The position numbers and the translations under genes are program-made. Of a DNA stretch of 64,000 bases, positions 10,090 through 22,430 are shown one piece after another. This DNA comes from Zasmidium citrigriseum (taxonomy: Eukaryota > Ascomycota > Dothideomycetes > Mycosphaerellales > Mycosphaerellaceae), in assembly GCA_002786025.1 (NCBI GenBank), contig NHNW01000015.1, positions 824,290-888,289 of the forward strand. Direction: 5' to 3'. Each line of letters opens with the position of its first letter. Position 1 is the first letter of the stretch. The notes beneath the pieces are model-generated. The model had not been told where the DNA came from, did not search any database, and worked only from the letters and a program-made list of their open reading frames with translations.

Positions 10090-11574
10090 TCATCTCTTCG
10101 ACTTGCCCTCCTTCCCTTTCCTCCTCTCTTCCTTGATAGCTTTCGCCTTCTCCCTCGGATCAATGACCTCAATCTCCTCCATCTTCTTTTTCCACTCCAA
10201 ATCTTTCCCGAGAAGATCCTTGGTGAAAGTCAGGGTGTGAGACATCCATCCTGAATCGTCGTCGTCTTCAGCATTCGCATCCACACCATCTTCATCCCAT
10301 GCTCTGCACGACTGGCAGTTGGCGATGAAATGCAAATCGCACAGCTCGACTTCTTCGTCGGCGGGTTCGTTGGTTGGAGGTTCGGCGTCGTGGCCATTGA
10401 CATTCGGATCTGACTCCTTTTTGGCGCCGTTGGTAGATGGTGCTTCCTCAGGGAGACCCTCGAGCTGTTGTTTGAAGGCTTTGAACATATCCATTGCGCC
10501 TCTTTCGTCCGTGACTTTGCCTCGTTTCCGTCCCCTTGTGCTCGTGGATGGTATCATGGCTTCCAAAGCACTCTTCGGCTTCTCTTTCTCCTTAGGACCC
10601 GTATCGACTTTCCGCTTCATGCTGGCTTTCAAAGCTGCAATCTCGGCGTTGGTCTGATCGAGTGCCTTTTGTCGCCTGTCATCTTGCTCTTCATCTTCAT
10701 CCTCGTCTTCACTCTCATCCTCTTTCGGTGCAGGAGCCGCTTTTTGTGGCTTCGAAACCTCAACTTCCACCTCCGGCAGAGGCTCCTCCTCCTCCTCTCT
10801 CGGCCTCAAAGGCTTCTTCTTCTGCACCTTCTCCACTTTCACAGGCTCCTCATCCTCCACCTGCACCATCTTCGGATTCGCCTTAGCCTTCTTCATGACC
10901 GGCAGTGCAACCTCCTCTTCTCCCTCGTCAACCCCAAAGCTCAACACATTCTTGCCCGCCGGTTTCTTCCTCTTCTTCACCTCAGGTTTCTTCCCTACAT
11001 CACTTTTACTCCTCGGCGCCTCCCTCACCCTCGCAACCATATCCTCAAAAGGATTCACAAGCACCTCCGCTCCCGTGATCCTTGTAGGGTACAGCGGCCT
11101 CTCACTCCCCTCCCCCTCCACCATCTCCACATCCGCCATCTTCATCAAATTATAGATCGTATCCCCCTCAATGCGCCCGAACATCGTATTCCTCCCTTGT
11201 AACTCCGGCGTCGCGTCCAAAGTGAAGAAAAATTGACTCCCATTGCTGTCTTTCCCTTCATTCGCCATTCCCAGCAGGCCGCGCCGGTTGAATTTGAGAC
11301 GACTGTGGAATTCATCTTGGAAGGGCTCGCCATTGTTTATGGCGCTTATGCCGCCGGAGCCGGTGCCTGTGGGGTCGCCGCCTTGGATGATGAAGCCTGC
11401 GACGAGGCGGTGGAAGATTGTGTTGGTGTAGTAGCCGTCGAGGCAGTGTTGGAGGAAGTTGCGGGATGCGAGGGGGGTTTGTTTTGCGAAGAGTTCGAGG
11501 GTGAGGTCGCCGACGGTGGTGTTTAGGATGACTTTTGCCGTGGGTTGCGGCTCGAGGTTGTAGAGGTTGGCCAT
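10090..11574 (-). CDS. CWC27: CWC27-type spliceosomal cyclophilin
   Basis: Single-exon gene, 494 residues. The N-terminal about 170 residues are a cyclophilin fold (FHRLVAGFIIQGGDPTGTGSGG, LLGMANEGKDSNGSQFFFTL). The rest is a long charged low-complexity tail rich in K and E. This layout and the N-terminus (VILNTTVGDLTLELFAKQTP) are those of CWC27, a component of the activated spliceosome; SDCCAG10 is the human form. The position of the catalytic tryptophan of active cyclophilins is replaced in the TPELQGRNTMFG segment, as is usual in CWC27, so peptidyl-prolyl isomerase activity is likely weak or absent. The tail contains CDLHFIANCQSCRAW, a cysteine cluster found in fungal homologues. The gene is divergent from the Get5-like gene. 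Confidence 0.9.
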   Translation of the reverse strand: MANLYNLEPQPTAKVILNTTVGDLTLELFAKQTPLASRNFLQHCLDGYYTNTIFHRLVAGFIIQGGDPTGTGSGGISAINNGEPFQDEFHSRLKFNRRGLLGMANEGKDSNGSQFFFTLDATPELQGRNTMFGRIEGDTIYNLMKMADVEMVEGEGSERPLYPTRITGAEVLVNPFEDMVARVREAPRSKSDVGKKPEVKKRKKPAGKNVLSFGVDEGEEEVALPVMKKAKANPKMVQVEDEEPVKVEKVQKKKPLRPREEEEEPLPEVEVEVSKPQKAAPAPKEDESEDEDEDEEQDDRRQKALDQTNAEIAALKASMKRKVDTGPKEKEKPKSALEAMIPSTSTRGRKRGKVTDERGAMDMFKAFKQQLEGLPEEAPSTNGAKKESDPNVNGHDAEPPTNEPADEEVELCDLHFIANCQSCRAWDEDGVDANAEDDDDSGWMSHTLTFTKDLLGKDLEWKKKMEEIEVIDPREKAKAIKEERRKGKEGKSKR

Positions 11575-11983
11575 GGTGGGCGGCGCGTATCGCAGTCGTG
11601 ATGTCGCATGCAGAAGAAGTTCAGGATTGAAGATGGAAGATGCCTCTAGCGATCCCCAACTTTCTCGACAAGGCTTAAGGGCGTAACAAGCGCTCTAATG
11701 GCTCAGACTCGCTTCTTCTCGCGGAGAGAGCCGATCTGCTAGTTTGAGCGGAAGACGGAGGGTACATGTAGTTCAAGAGATTGATCGAGAGCTTCAAAGT
11801 TTCACTTACCCCACGTGGAAAGCCAAAGCTCGGGCCAGCAAGCCTCTCGAGCTTGTGACCAACCTTGAACGTCAAACCTCACTCTCACTCTCCACCACTC
11901 ACCACCAAAAATACCCACCCACCGTGGCTTCATACGACTCCTCCTACGCCGAGACATTATTTTCTTCTTTTCAGAAAAGCATC
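11575..11983. promoter_or_regulatory. Divergent promoter between CWC27 and the Get5-like gene
   Basis: 409 bp between two start codons. It contains copy B of the dispersed repeat at 11632-11765 and a pyrimidine-rich stretch (CTCACTCTCACTCTCC) just before the Get5-like leader. No TATA box is obvious on either side. Confidence 0.5.
11632..11765. repeat. Dispersed about 130-bp repeat, copy B (upstream of CWC27)
   Basis: Same orientation and order of conserved blocks as copy A at 5867-5998, with scattered substitutions and a few small gaps. It starts about 58 bp upstream of the CWC27 start codon, so both copies sit just in front of minus-strand genes. CA and TG dinucleotides are retained, so it has not been hit by RIP, perhaps because it is below the length RIP senses. 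Confidence 0.75.
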
Positions 11984-12744
11984 ATGTCGGAGGTTTCATT
12001 CGCAAAACAATTCCTCACCACCATCGACAAGAAGCCGATCCGCCTCCCCGCAGACCATGTCAGCGATCCGCGCAAATACCCAAACCAGTCGCCCGTAAGC
12101 ACCATATCCTCCAGCAAAAAAGAAAGGGAAGAAAGAATATGTCTAACATACTCACTCCCTAGTACATCCTCCCCCGCCAACCACACCCCTTCCCCCGTCG
12201 CCAACCCCCAACCAGCACCTCAAACACAACCATAACCGCAACCCTCAAACCCATGCGAACCGGCTCAACAATCACCCTCGAGAAAACCACCCTCGACACA
12301 ACAATCCACGACATCAAAACACAATATGCAACCCAAACCGGTCTCTCGCAAGAGAAGATCAAATTGTTGTATAATAAGAAACCGACGAATGATCTCAAAA
12401 CGCTCAAAGAAATGGGCGTCACAGGAGACCTCGAGCTCAGCGTCATGATCATGGGGGGCAGTGGGACGACACCGAGGGCTCAGAGTCCGGCTGTCGCTAA
12501 GATGCCGGAGAAAGAAGCGGTGCCTGTGCCGGATGCTATGGATGTGGATGAGAAGACGTCTGCGCCGGAGAGTGAGAAGGCGAATGTGGAGGCTGAGAAG
12601 AAGGAGAGCACGGCTGCGGATGCGTTGCAGGGAGAGGAGTTCTGGGAGGATTTGAAGGGGTTCTTGAGTCAGAGGTTGAGGGATGAGAAAGAGGGCGAGC
12701 GGCTGGCAGGCGTATTTCGGCAGGCCTGGAAGAGTTCGTCTTGA
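11984..12744 (+). CDS. Get5/Mdy2-like ubiquitin-like protein
   Basis: 230-residue protein from exons 11984-12094 and 12163-12744; intron 12095-12162 is GTAAGC..CTAG with a CTAAC branch point. The N-terminus (SFAKQFLTTIDKKPIRLPADHV) plus a YILPR block across the splice junction is the conserved N-terminal segment that contacts Get4. A ubiquitin-like domain follows (about residues 55-125; TITLEKTTLDTTIHDIK, IKLLYNKKP, MGVTGDLELSVMI). After an acidic linker the last 40 residues (FWEDLKGFLSQRL..VFRQAW) resemble the Get5 homodimerisation helix pair. Get5 works with Get4 and Sgt2 in the cytosol to pass tail-anchored proteins to Get3. Calling from the ATG at 12253 alone would drop the Get4-binding part. 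Confidence 0.82.
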
Positions 12745-13021
12745 ACCTGAGATGTGAGACTTGGCATGAAGGATGAAATGAGATACCCGTATTACCTCTT
12801 TTTATGGACCTCCCATCTCTCTTTTATCAAAATCTTGAGTTTGCACGCTTGCCCGGGTTTCAGAAGCACATGCTCATTGCTGAGGATCCAAGAACGCCAC
12901 GTGCAGGACACGCATGCTCTTAAGCGAGAAGCATCTCCACCGCGTGCAGGCCGCGCGACACGACGCGACTTCGGCTAGCACTTCATCCCTCCTACTATTC
13001 CATCCCAAATACCTTTCCTCA
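12745..13021. other. Short convergent intergenic region
   Basis: About 280 bp between the stop codons of the Get5-like and acyltransferase genes. It should hold both 3' ends. I see no gene or repeat here. Confidence 0.6.
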
Positions 13022-14906
13022 TCACTGCCCTTTCTTCCCCTCCTTCTTCTGATTCAACGTCTCCTCAACCAACTTCCTCAACTCCAACCCCTCAGGACCC
13101 CCCTTACTCCCCCGTCGCTTCTTAACCTCCTCCACAATCTCATCAACCATCTCATCATACTCCTTCCCCGGATCCACCGGAACACCAAGCGTAGCACCCT
13201 GCAAACTCTCCTGGCTCTCATTCCTCCTCAAATCCGGCCTCGTGCTCCTCGCTTTGACCTTCTTCGCCAACCACGTCTTGCCGGGCGTGAGCAGGAAAAG
13301 GTTTAGGGCCGCGACGCCGAAGATGCAGTAGAAGTAGACGCGCGCCCAGACGAGCATGCTGTCGTGGATGTTGAGGAGGATGAAGGGGGCTGTGGTGAAG
13401 GAGAAGGCGAGTTGGGTTACAGCCCAGGTGAAGATGTCGTAGTAGGGTTTGTATTTTGTTGGTTTGCTGCCGTCGGGGGTGAAGAAGAAGGGGCGGAGGA
13501 GGCGGCGGGAGTCTATTAGAATGTTAATACGATGTCGAAGGTTCAGTGTGTGTTGGGGGACTCACTCTTCGCGACGTTTTGGATGAAGCTCGCCAGGACG
13601 AATGTCATGTAGTATCCGGGAGCAAAGCCATGCCAGAAAGCACTGGTTACGAACGTGGCCATGCTCGCTCGAAATCCTGGCTTCTTCCCCTTAGGAGTTA
13701 CGCGCAGGTACATGTAGTTCCGTAGCCAGTGGTTTGTGTTGATGTTCCAGTTCCCTAGGTAGGCGTGGCTGTTCTGTGCGAATTCCACACCAGCCGGTTT
13801 AATATTCGTCAAGCGGCCCCAGTCTGGCTTGCCAGTCTTTGGATCCAGACCTTTGTATCCAATGCCGGATAGGATGCAGGCTCCTTCGGTCAGTGTCCAG
13901 GTACCGTAGTATTTCATTCTTTCTACGAAGTTCATCATGTGGAGGTGGTAGACTCGCCAAAAGAAGTTCATCTGGGCGTAGCGGTCGCTGAGGAGGACCT
14001 GTTTGTTGTGGTAGGCGCCTAGTTGGAGGAATAGCAGAATCCACATCAATCCGGTCGCCATCTTCCACATTGCTGGTGTGGCGCTTCGAGGGATTCTCCT
14101 CTTCTTCCGGGTGGGAGGGGCTTTCATAGGATCAGTTCCAGGAGGGAGATCAAACATAGTTGTCGTGATCCACCTCTCGTAATCAACATAGTCGAACGCC
14201 GGGCCAGCCATAATCGAAGGGAAGAAAGCCACGAAACCAGCATAATTCAGTGGATCCGGGAGTTTGCGAATAGCCCTCTCCTTCTGCACATCATTAAGCT
14301 GAGAGTCCGGCTGCTTCCCATCCCAAACGTTCCAGCAAAAAGCCGACAACTTCATCACCATCACCATCTGCGCTCCAGTGATATCGACCGAGCTGGGAGA
14401 GTCGGCCATCTGGCGGTAGATGTGGCTGACGGACATGTGGCCCATGAGGAAGAGGAAACCGATCCATGGCATGTATGGTCCTTCGATGTAGGCTGCGATG
14501 AGATAGGTTCCTATGGCATCGAAGAGGATCACGACCAAGCCGCTCCAGAGGTCGAAGAGGCCGACTAGGAAGAAGAGAGTGACACTGCTGAAGGTCAGTC
14601 CGAATCAAGCTGGACGAATTGGGCGGACTAACGAGATGTTAAAGACATTCTTCACTTGCGGCTTGTCGTCAGGTAGCCTCTTGAGTACGGCAGCGAGCGG
14701 GTACGAGGTCAGGAAGAGCACGATGAGTTTGACTGTGTCCAGGGATTAGTATGAGGCTTTCGCAATCGGTTCAGGGTGTTCTTACACTCGTCTGTAGAGG
14801 CGCCAAGCTTTCCCGCGACATATTCGAAGGCTGTAAGGTATTAGTGACTGTTCTTTAGCGAGTTCTGGGTCGAATCCTACGTACGGGTATTGATGTATGG
14901 CAGCAT
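13022..14906 (-). CDS. ALE1: Ale1-type MBOAT lysophospholipid acyltransferase
   Basis: ER membrane O-acyltransferase of the MBOAT family that re-acylates lysophospholipids (Ale1/Slc4/Lpt1 in yeast). Five exons give about 558 residues: 14906-14885, 14830-14786, 14732-14633, 14584-13566 and 13512-13022. Introns are 47-54 nt. The large exon carries the diagnostic MBOAT motifs: WNINTNHWLRNYMYLR with the conserved asparagine, and TSAFWHGFAPGYY with the catalytic histidine. FPSIMAGPAFDYVDY is also typical of the LPLAT group. The last exon continues with PYYDIFTWAVTQL and a charged tail ending in lysines (KKEGKKGQ), an ER-retention-like end. The acceptor of intron 3 is a tandem CAGCAG, so exon 4 could start at 14587 (one extra serine) or 14584. 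Confidence 0.9.
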
Positions 14907-15382
14907 GATGTCGGTTGCCCGGCTGGGCGGTGTGCTACGTGGTCTCTTGTCGCTTGACCTCAACGCATGGTCGAGAAGTCAGAGGAGGTATTAGGATTCG
15001 ATGCAGTTCTCGTCTTCAGAGGTCTTCAATAGGAGCTATAAAAAATAATGAGCACAACCTTGGAAGGTGAGTTGTCAAAGGTCTAGAAAGCTGCGCGACG
15101 TCATGAGACCCTGGTTCTTCACGCGCGAGAGCAACACGCGATAAGCTTGGCAGAGCCTCATGGAGCGAGTTCAAACATTCATTGTCTCTGCAATTGCTAG
15201 TCTTCAAGATCTGTGCTAGCCAGCTGTGGTCGTACAACATGCTTCTCCGAACACACTCCTCCTCGCCAAACAATCTAATGCTGAGTATTCAAAAACAAGA
15301 ACAAACTTCGCCAGACGCCGCGCTGAGAACAATCATCTTCCCATAAAACCTCTGGCACAAGACCTCGCCGGACAAGTATTTG
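14907..15382. other. Intergenic region upstream of the acyltransferase gene
   Basis: 476 bp between the acyltransferase start and the CenH3 stop, both minus strand. It holds the acyltransferase promoter and the CenH3 3' flank. No gene supported. TATAAAAAAT near 15037-15046 is AT-rich but on the wrong strand for a TATA box here. Confidence 0.5.
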
Positions 15383-15977
<595 letters not shown>

Positions 15978-16335
15978 TTTTGCTAGACTATTGCCTGAGA
16001 CACGCGCCAATGCCTTCAAAGTTCGGAGGCTGGGGGCGGTTCAAGACGGGAATCGGCGCGTTCGTGATGCGATTTTCGTGCATTCCAGTCTCGAAGACCG
16101 AGATGATCGGACGGCGCAGCGATGCGGCGATTCGACGGCGTGGTCGGGGCGGTCGGGATGTCGGGGTGGTTGTGGTTGTCGTTGTTTACGTCGGTGTATA
16201 CAGGTTGCCGCACCCTCGCTTAAAGCGGAAGTACCCCGCTGCACGGACTATGCACCGTGCGCGCGCTAGCGTAAAAGCTTTAGTGTACTATAAAAAATTC
16301 TCGCTACACCCTCGCTCTTACAGCACTTTAACAAC
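15978..16335. promoter_or_regulatory. CenH3 upstream region, ending at the RIP border
   Basis: About 350 bp between the CenH3 start codon and the first RIP-saturated DNA. Up to about 16255 the composition is ordinary. Between 16256 and 16335 CA and TG thin out, the last being in ACAAC at 16331. The promoter of this essential gene must therefore be compact or reach into mutated DNA. I see no clear TATA box. Confidence 0.55.
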
Positions 16336-17499
16336 TAGTTATAAAGCCGTACCCTAGCGTATTACTAATAATACTACTAGTAATTACCTCTATCTATAAT
16401 TAAGCGAAGCCTATATACGAGTATTAGCTACCTCTAAAGTAATATATAAGGAATAAGTACTCGAGCGAAGGTAGTAGCGTAGTAAGTAAGTAGGTAAGAG
16501 TAATATATATAAGGTTCTAACTACGCTAAGCCGCGCTATAATTAATTAATTTTAAGTTTACGCTTATATAACGCCTACTCTAGACGATACTTACTTATCC
16601 TTTTATAGTTACTACGTAACCGCCTATTAAGTACTAGTAAGGTATAAAGTAGTATACGTCCTCTAGAGAGCTCTTAAAAAGCTACTAGAGGTAGAAAAGA
16701 GTCTATAGAGTCTCCTTATATTATCTTTACTTTAAAATTAATTGTTCTTTATTATATACGACTCGTAAATAAAGAAATAAAGCTTTTATAACCTATTAAA
16801 TATTTACGTACTATTAATAAGACTAGCGCTAGATAGTAGGATAAAGCGTAGTAAGTAGTACTATAGGTAAATTTACTCCTTTATCTCTTACTACTCTTTA
16901 TTCTACTATATACGACCTATTCTACCTATTAATCTATAATATAGCTAACGTTACTTCTAGAGTATTAGGAGGCGGCGGTTAGCCTCCTTAACGCCCTAGT
17001 AGGTTATAGCTTCTAACTAATAAACTAGATACGCTATTCGAGGTTACAAAGTACTATACTAAGTATAGAAAAACTAAGCCTATTAGCGAGTTCGTAGCTA
17101 TTACGAAGTAGGGTTACGTTAAAGAGTATATAACCTATAACGATTATCGAGCGCTATTAGATCTAACGCGAGCTCTCTATAGTAGTATATAAGTTAGAGC
17201 TAGCTAATCTACTACCTCCTTAAGTAGCTTAAAGCGTCGTTTTACTACTAGTAGTACTAAAGGAGGTACTAGCCCTAAGCGAATTCGTAATAAAGGCTAT
17301 AGCTATAGAGGTAGTTAGTATAGTAAGTCTATAGAGATACGTAATACTCGCCTTTAGGTATAGAACCTCGAGCGAGAGTAATAGGCTAGTAATTATACCG
17401 CTTAGAAGGAGATAGAGAACGAGGATAGCTTTATAAGTACTATAGGAATACCTAGCTTCTACCCTATTATTTTAAAACTATCCGAGTACTTTATCTATA

Positions 17500-20400
17500 G
17501 TATATATAACTACCTACGCTATATCGAGTAGCGTAGATATCTATAACGCGATAATTATTATATCTAGTATAAGGTAAGTATTTACGATAAAGATATTACC
17601 TTAGAGAAGAAGTACTATATTATAGGTAAGTATAATATCTCGAGGGCTAAGTTCCTATATAATCTAAGGACTAGGTAGGAAGACGCCTCTTAAGAGTAAT
17701 ATAGTACCTATAATAGCTATCGTCCTACTACTAGTCTAACTATATAGCCTCGCTAGCTACTAGATCTTCGTTATCTATAGAAAGACTAATAACGCTAAAC
17801 TTAGCGCGATAGTTTACTTAACTATTAAGAACTACCTTTAGTTTAGCTAGAGAATTGTTTTAATAAGTAAGACTTCTAGGAGAAGCTACGCTAAGTACTC
17901 GCCCTTATAGAGTAAGACGAGGTATACTAAAAGAAGTTTTATAAGGAGCTTAGTAAGCTAAGGATAGAATATTATCCTCGTTATAATAAGAAGTAGTTCG
18001 ATATAGATCTTAAGAATAACGTCTATAAGCGATATTATACCGCTAATAAGAATAGGATATCTAGATAACCCTCGCTCTATATAGTAGAGAACGATATAGA
18101 TCTAGGCCTAGACGCTAAAGCTCTAAATCTCTAGCCTCTTACTATAATTAAAGAGAAGCTTATTATAAGAGTTTATACCTTCGTACCTCTATACTAAATC
18201 CGTAGCTAATAGTATAGGTATAAGGGGTATATAGTATACTTTCCTTAAGATATTATTAAGCTCTATAGTAAGCTTCTATTATAGCCGTACGATATTAACT
18301 TAGTCGTACTAAAACTACTACTAAATAAGAAGAATAACCCTCGAATCTAGCGTTAGTTTAAGAAGGATTTTAAAGTTCGTCGCTTAGTAGTTAAACGATA
18401 GCTATAGTAGCTTAAGGCTAATAACCCTAACTATAGTAATATTAAGATTAATAAAGTTAATCTTAGAAACCTTCTAGACGATAGTAGCCTTATATTATAC
18501 TTCGCCGTTAACGCTTAGCGTAATAGTAAGGGTAATCTTATTAAGACTAAGTAGTAGCTAGATCGTTAGGAACCTAATACTACTAAGGAAGACTAAGATA
18601 ATAATAATAAGGATCTAGAAGGTACGGCGGTACTTTACCTTAGTATCGATAGTAATATCGTTTAAGATCTACGTAATAAGATTACTAGTCGGAAGTAGCG
18701 TCTACCTACTATAACGTAGACTACTTATAGTAAGGTACCTCTATCTAAGTTTAATCGTAATTAGAAGCTCTTTACGCTAGTATATCTAGGATTATTTCTA
18801 AAGGGGTAGGCTAACTCTATTAGCCTACGCCCTTATAATATATCCTTTCTTTAATAGGCGTAATATCTTATATATTACGTATTAGGTAGGTTCGCCTAGT
18901 ATCTAATATTTCGATATAACGCCTTTAATACCTATATACGTTAGTAGGCTCGCGGTTAGTCTAGCTATATATAAAAGCGGTACCTAGAAGAAGCTAAATT
19001 AACGAAGGAGGAACTTAAAGTAGCGTTTACTACTACTAAGTAAGACTCTACTACTAGAACGGTCCTCTCCTTACTAGTACGCTAGGCGGGTATATTAAGA
19101 GGAACTCGTCTATTCTAGGCTCGCGTTTAGTAATACCTTATAGCTATTATCTATAGATTAGGTATACCTAGCCTCTTTATTACGACGTCTACCGCTAATC
19201 TATAATAGGAAAGACTTATACGATATATACCTTAGTATAACGATTAGAAGAATAGTTCGTTAGCTTAGCGTATTACTATTACTCGCCGAAACCTTCGTAA
19301 TAATCCTTATATTACTATCTTCTATATTTAGAGGCGCTACGAGTTATTACTCTAGTATATCCTCTATCTAAAGTTTAATATTATTAATTATTAGAATCGA
19401 ACTAAGTTCTAAGGCCGCGGTAGTACTTATTACTATAGCTTCGTATAGTACGATAGAGTACCGTAATTTAATATAGAGTTAGAGGATTAACGTAAGTAAT
19501 TTACTAAACTCTAGGGCTAGTATATTATAGCCTTTAACCCTAAGCTAGCTCGTATATAGGCGCTACTAGAAGAAGTATTAGTAATCTCTACTAATACTAA
19601 TAAGCTTAAGAATACCTAGGAAGTCCTTTCTAATATCCTAAATCGAGTTTAGTACTATAGTAAGTATACTAAGTCGTATTACCTTATAAAGAAGAAAGGT
19701 ATATCTAACGCTCTACGCGAATATCGCTTTAGCTTCCCTCGGAGAAAGTATAATAAGCTAGAGGTTATAAAGGAGCGTAACCTAAACTATTAGGGCTATT
19801 CTACGTCCTATAACGATAGCTAGATAAATTACTTTAATCGCCTTCTTACTATATCGTAAATAGCTAATATAGATATTACTTTATATACCTCTCTAGCTAC
19901 TATTAAGGAATACTTAGCTAAGTATACTAGTAAGAGTAAGGTAGCGACTATATCTTATCGTAATATTATTAAGAAGATCTCTAGTAATATCTTAGAAGCC
20001 TATCCGTTACTTTCGATAGCTTAGCGTACTATAAATTAGTTCGTTAGTAAGAAAGATTAGATAGCCTAAGAAGTCTACTATACGCTTCTAAGCGAGCTAC
20101 TATATAATAGTTTATAGGCTATTATTACTATAGACTATCGTATAGCCGCCGAGTAGATAGCTAAATAACGCTATAATATCTTAGAAGATAGTAAAGTTAA
20201 GCTAGATAAGGGACTCTCGCTCCTTTAAAAGTATATATAGTAATACTAACTTAGCCCTTAATATACTAAGACTCTTATATCTATTACCTTCTTCGACTTT
20301 ATAGTAATATATAATTTATTACGAAAGACTAATATAAAGCCTCGACTACTAGATACTCCTTATCGAATCCTTAGCTACTACTCTAACTTCGATCCTTAGA

Positions 20401-22430
20401 TAGAAGAGTTCTATTATACTAAGATCGTTCTTTACTATCCGTTTATAGAGTACTCGACCCTACTATACCGCCTTAAGACTATAGATAGCGTTATTAACTA
20501 TAATACTTAGTCTAAAGAGTATAATATTTATTAATAGTACTATACTTATCCTCGCGACTACTACGAGAAGCCTATTTAAGCGCTAAACTATAATCCGTTT
20601 AAGCCTAAGTAGGGTACTTCTAAAGATTATATAGATACTTACTTTAGCGATCTAGCTAGAGAGCTTCTATATATCCTTCGTAGTATAGATATCGATATTA
20701 AAGACGATAGCCTACGTAATATTAATTCGAGTTACGATTAGGCCTAGTATATTAACTCCGATAGTACTAACGATCGCTATAATATCTACGCTAGCGGCGA
20801 TTAAGCTTAGTAGTCTTTAATAAAAGATTCCTTTCCTATTAATTAAAATGTATAGTTATAGTTATAGGGGGCTATTAATCGTCTTAACCTCGAGTAATAT
20901 ATATTCTTTAATATTGTTATAGCCTATTATAATAAGTACTTACGGCGAATCGATTATCTACCGCTTTATATTAACCTTAACGAACGTACTAGTACTAGTA
21001 AGTTATATACCTTAATAGTACTCTACGCGTACCTCTAGAAGCGTATAAAAGTAGCTAGACTTCCTAATCTAGTTATACGCGCTACTCCTACTAGCGTTAC
21101 TACTTATAGTATTAAGGGGAAGACCTTATATTCTCTCCTTAGCCTACTCGTAAAGACTACTTTTACGCTACTTTAACCTTAGAAGGTTAACGCTCTATAC
21201 TATAAGTAGAAGTACGCTATCTACCTTATTATTAACGAGAAGTCTATAATTAATATATTAACTATATATTTTATCGATTAGAGACTACGTAGTATTCTCT
21301 CTAAGCTAAACTCGCAATTTAATAGCCTTAGTATTATTCTTATAGGCGACTTCTTCTAGCTTCTACTAGTTAATAGGCGGCTATTATTTAGTTTACTAAA
21401 TCTAAAGAGAGATAAGGATCGTAGCGGAAGAGAGGCCTACTTTAATATTAATCGTACTCTCGAGTTAGTTAAGAACTAACGTTAGGCCTCTTAGATACTA
21501 TAAATATAGGGCTTTCGTTATATCCTCGAGAATATACGTAATAGTACTATTACCGTTAAAAATTAGTAACTTCTTAATACTCGAGCCTAACTATTTCTAT
21601 CTATTAAGTAGTATAGCTTATTTACGGACGCTCTACGTATCTACGGCCGAAAGGATAAGGTTAAGCTCTTTAATCTTCTTTGTATACGTTAGATACTAAC
21701 CGCGATTAAGGTTATCGAAGCTACGTATAGTAGTAATCTAACTATAGTAAGTAAAGCTAACTCTAATTAAGCTAAAAACTTATAGAAGTCTATACGACTA
21801 GTAGTAGGGTATAGAGTTATACTTACTACGAATCTATAGACTAAGCGTAGGCTTAATAACGGTATAATTAGAACTATTTATAATATTATCTAGTCTACTA
21901 ATAATACTAGCTACTCTAATCCTACTTCTAATCTACTATAGTATATCGCCGTTATCTTTGATAAGTATAATTAGCGTAAGGTAGATAAACCTAGTAATAG
22001 TAACCTACTAACTAAAGACCCGCCTAACCGTCTAGTTATAGGTTTTAAGGACGATCGTCTAATCGTACCTATCTTCCGTATAAGTTATAACTATATAATA
22101 GGGAACTATAATTATCGGCGAATATAGTTCCCTCTTACTCTAGTATATACTATTACTATTTATAAAGCCTAAGGCTTAATAGTAGATTAAGTAGTATTAA
22201 ACTTTACTAAGAAGGACTTTATAGCTAGTCTATTATACGTAGCTATATTACGAGTTTAATCTATAGACGGTTTAATATTCGACGAGCCCTTCGACTTCGA
22301 TTACTTCTAGAAGAGTAAAGTATCTAATATCCCTACTCTTCGACTCGCTAATATTTAACGTCGTCGACTCTAACGTATTCGTACTAGTATTAAGCTAGAA
22401 GAAGAAGATATCGCGCCCTTAAACTAACTT
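17500..22430 (+). mobile_element. Degraded Helitron (Rep/helicase relic)
   Basis: Plus-strand relic of a fungal Helitron. In order I can read: the N-terminal conserved region that precedes Rep in fungal Helitrons (LTTIKEKLI near 18140-18170, then a QYRYKGHIVYFP-like block to about 18250); the Rep nuclease region with a GRGSTYYYS block at about 19413-19440, where two tyrosine codons stand in for the HxH histidines; a KY-containing block near 19915-19935; and a PIF1-type helicase. Helicase motifs are a TYSIKGKTLYSLLSL-like block at about 21100-21150, the Walker B segment IILIGDFF at 21332-21355, and the C-terminal ITIYKAQGL (about 22150-22180) and FDEPFDF (about 22275-22300) motifs. Reading frames are full of TAG/TAA at former Q and W codons. 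The element's ends were not found. Coordinates cover only the recognisable coding part; flanks 16336-17500 and 22430-23150 may belong to it. Confidence 0.8.

Noticed and set aside
9657..10136. 159-codon plus-strand open frame
   Set aside because: It overlaps the CWC27 3' coding end, has overlapping minus-strand frames of similar size, no motif and no splice or start support.
10468..11202. 244-codon plus-strand open frame rich in L, R and H
   Set aside because: It is the antisense of the lysine/glutamate-rich CWC27 tail, which produces long open antisense frames.
14860..14880. B-box-like GGGTCGAATCC suggesting a tRNA gene
   Set aside because: No matching A box or cloverleaf around it, and it lies in an intron of the acyltransferase gene.
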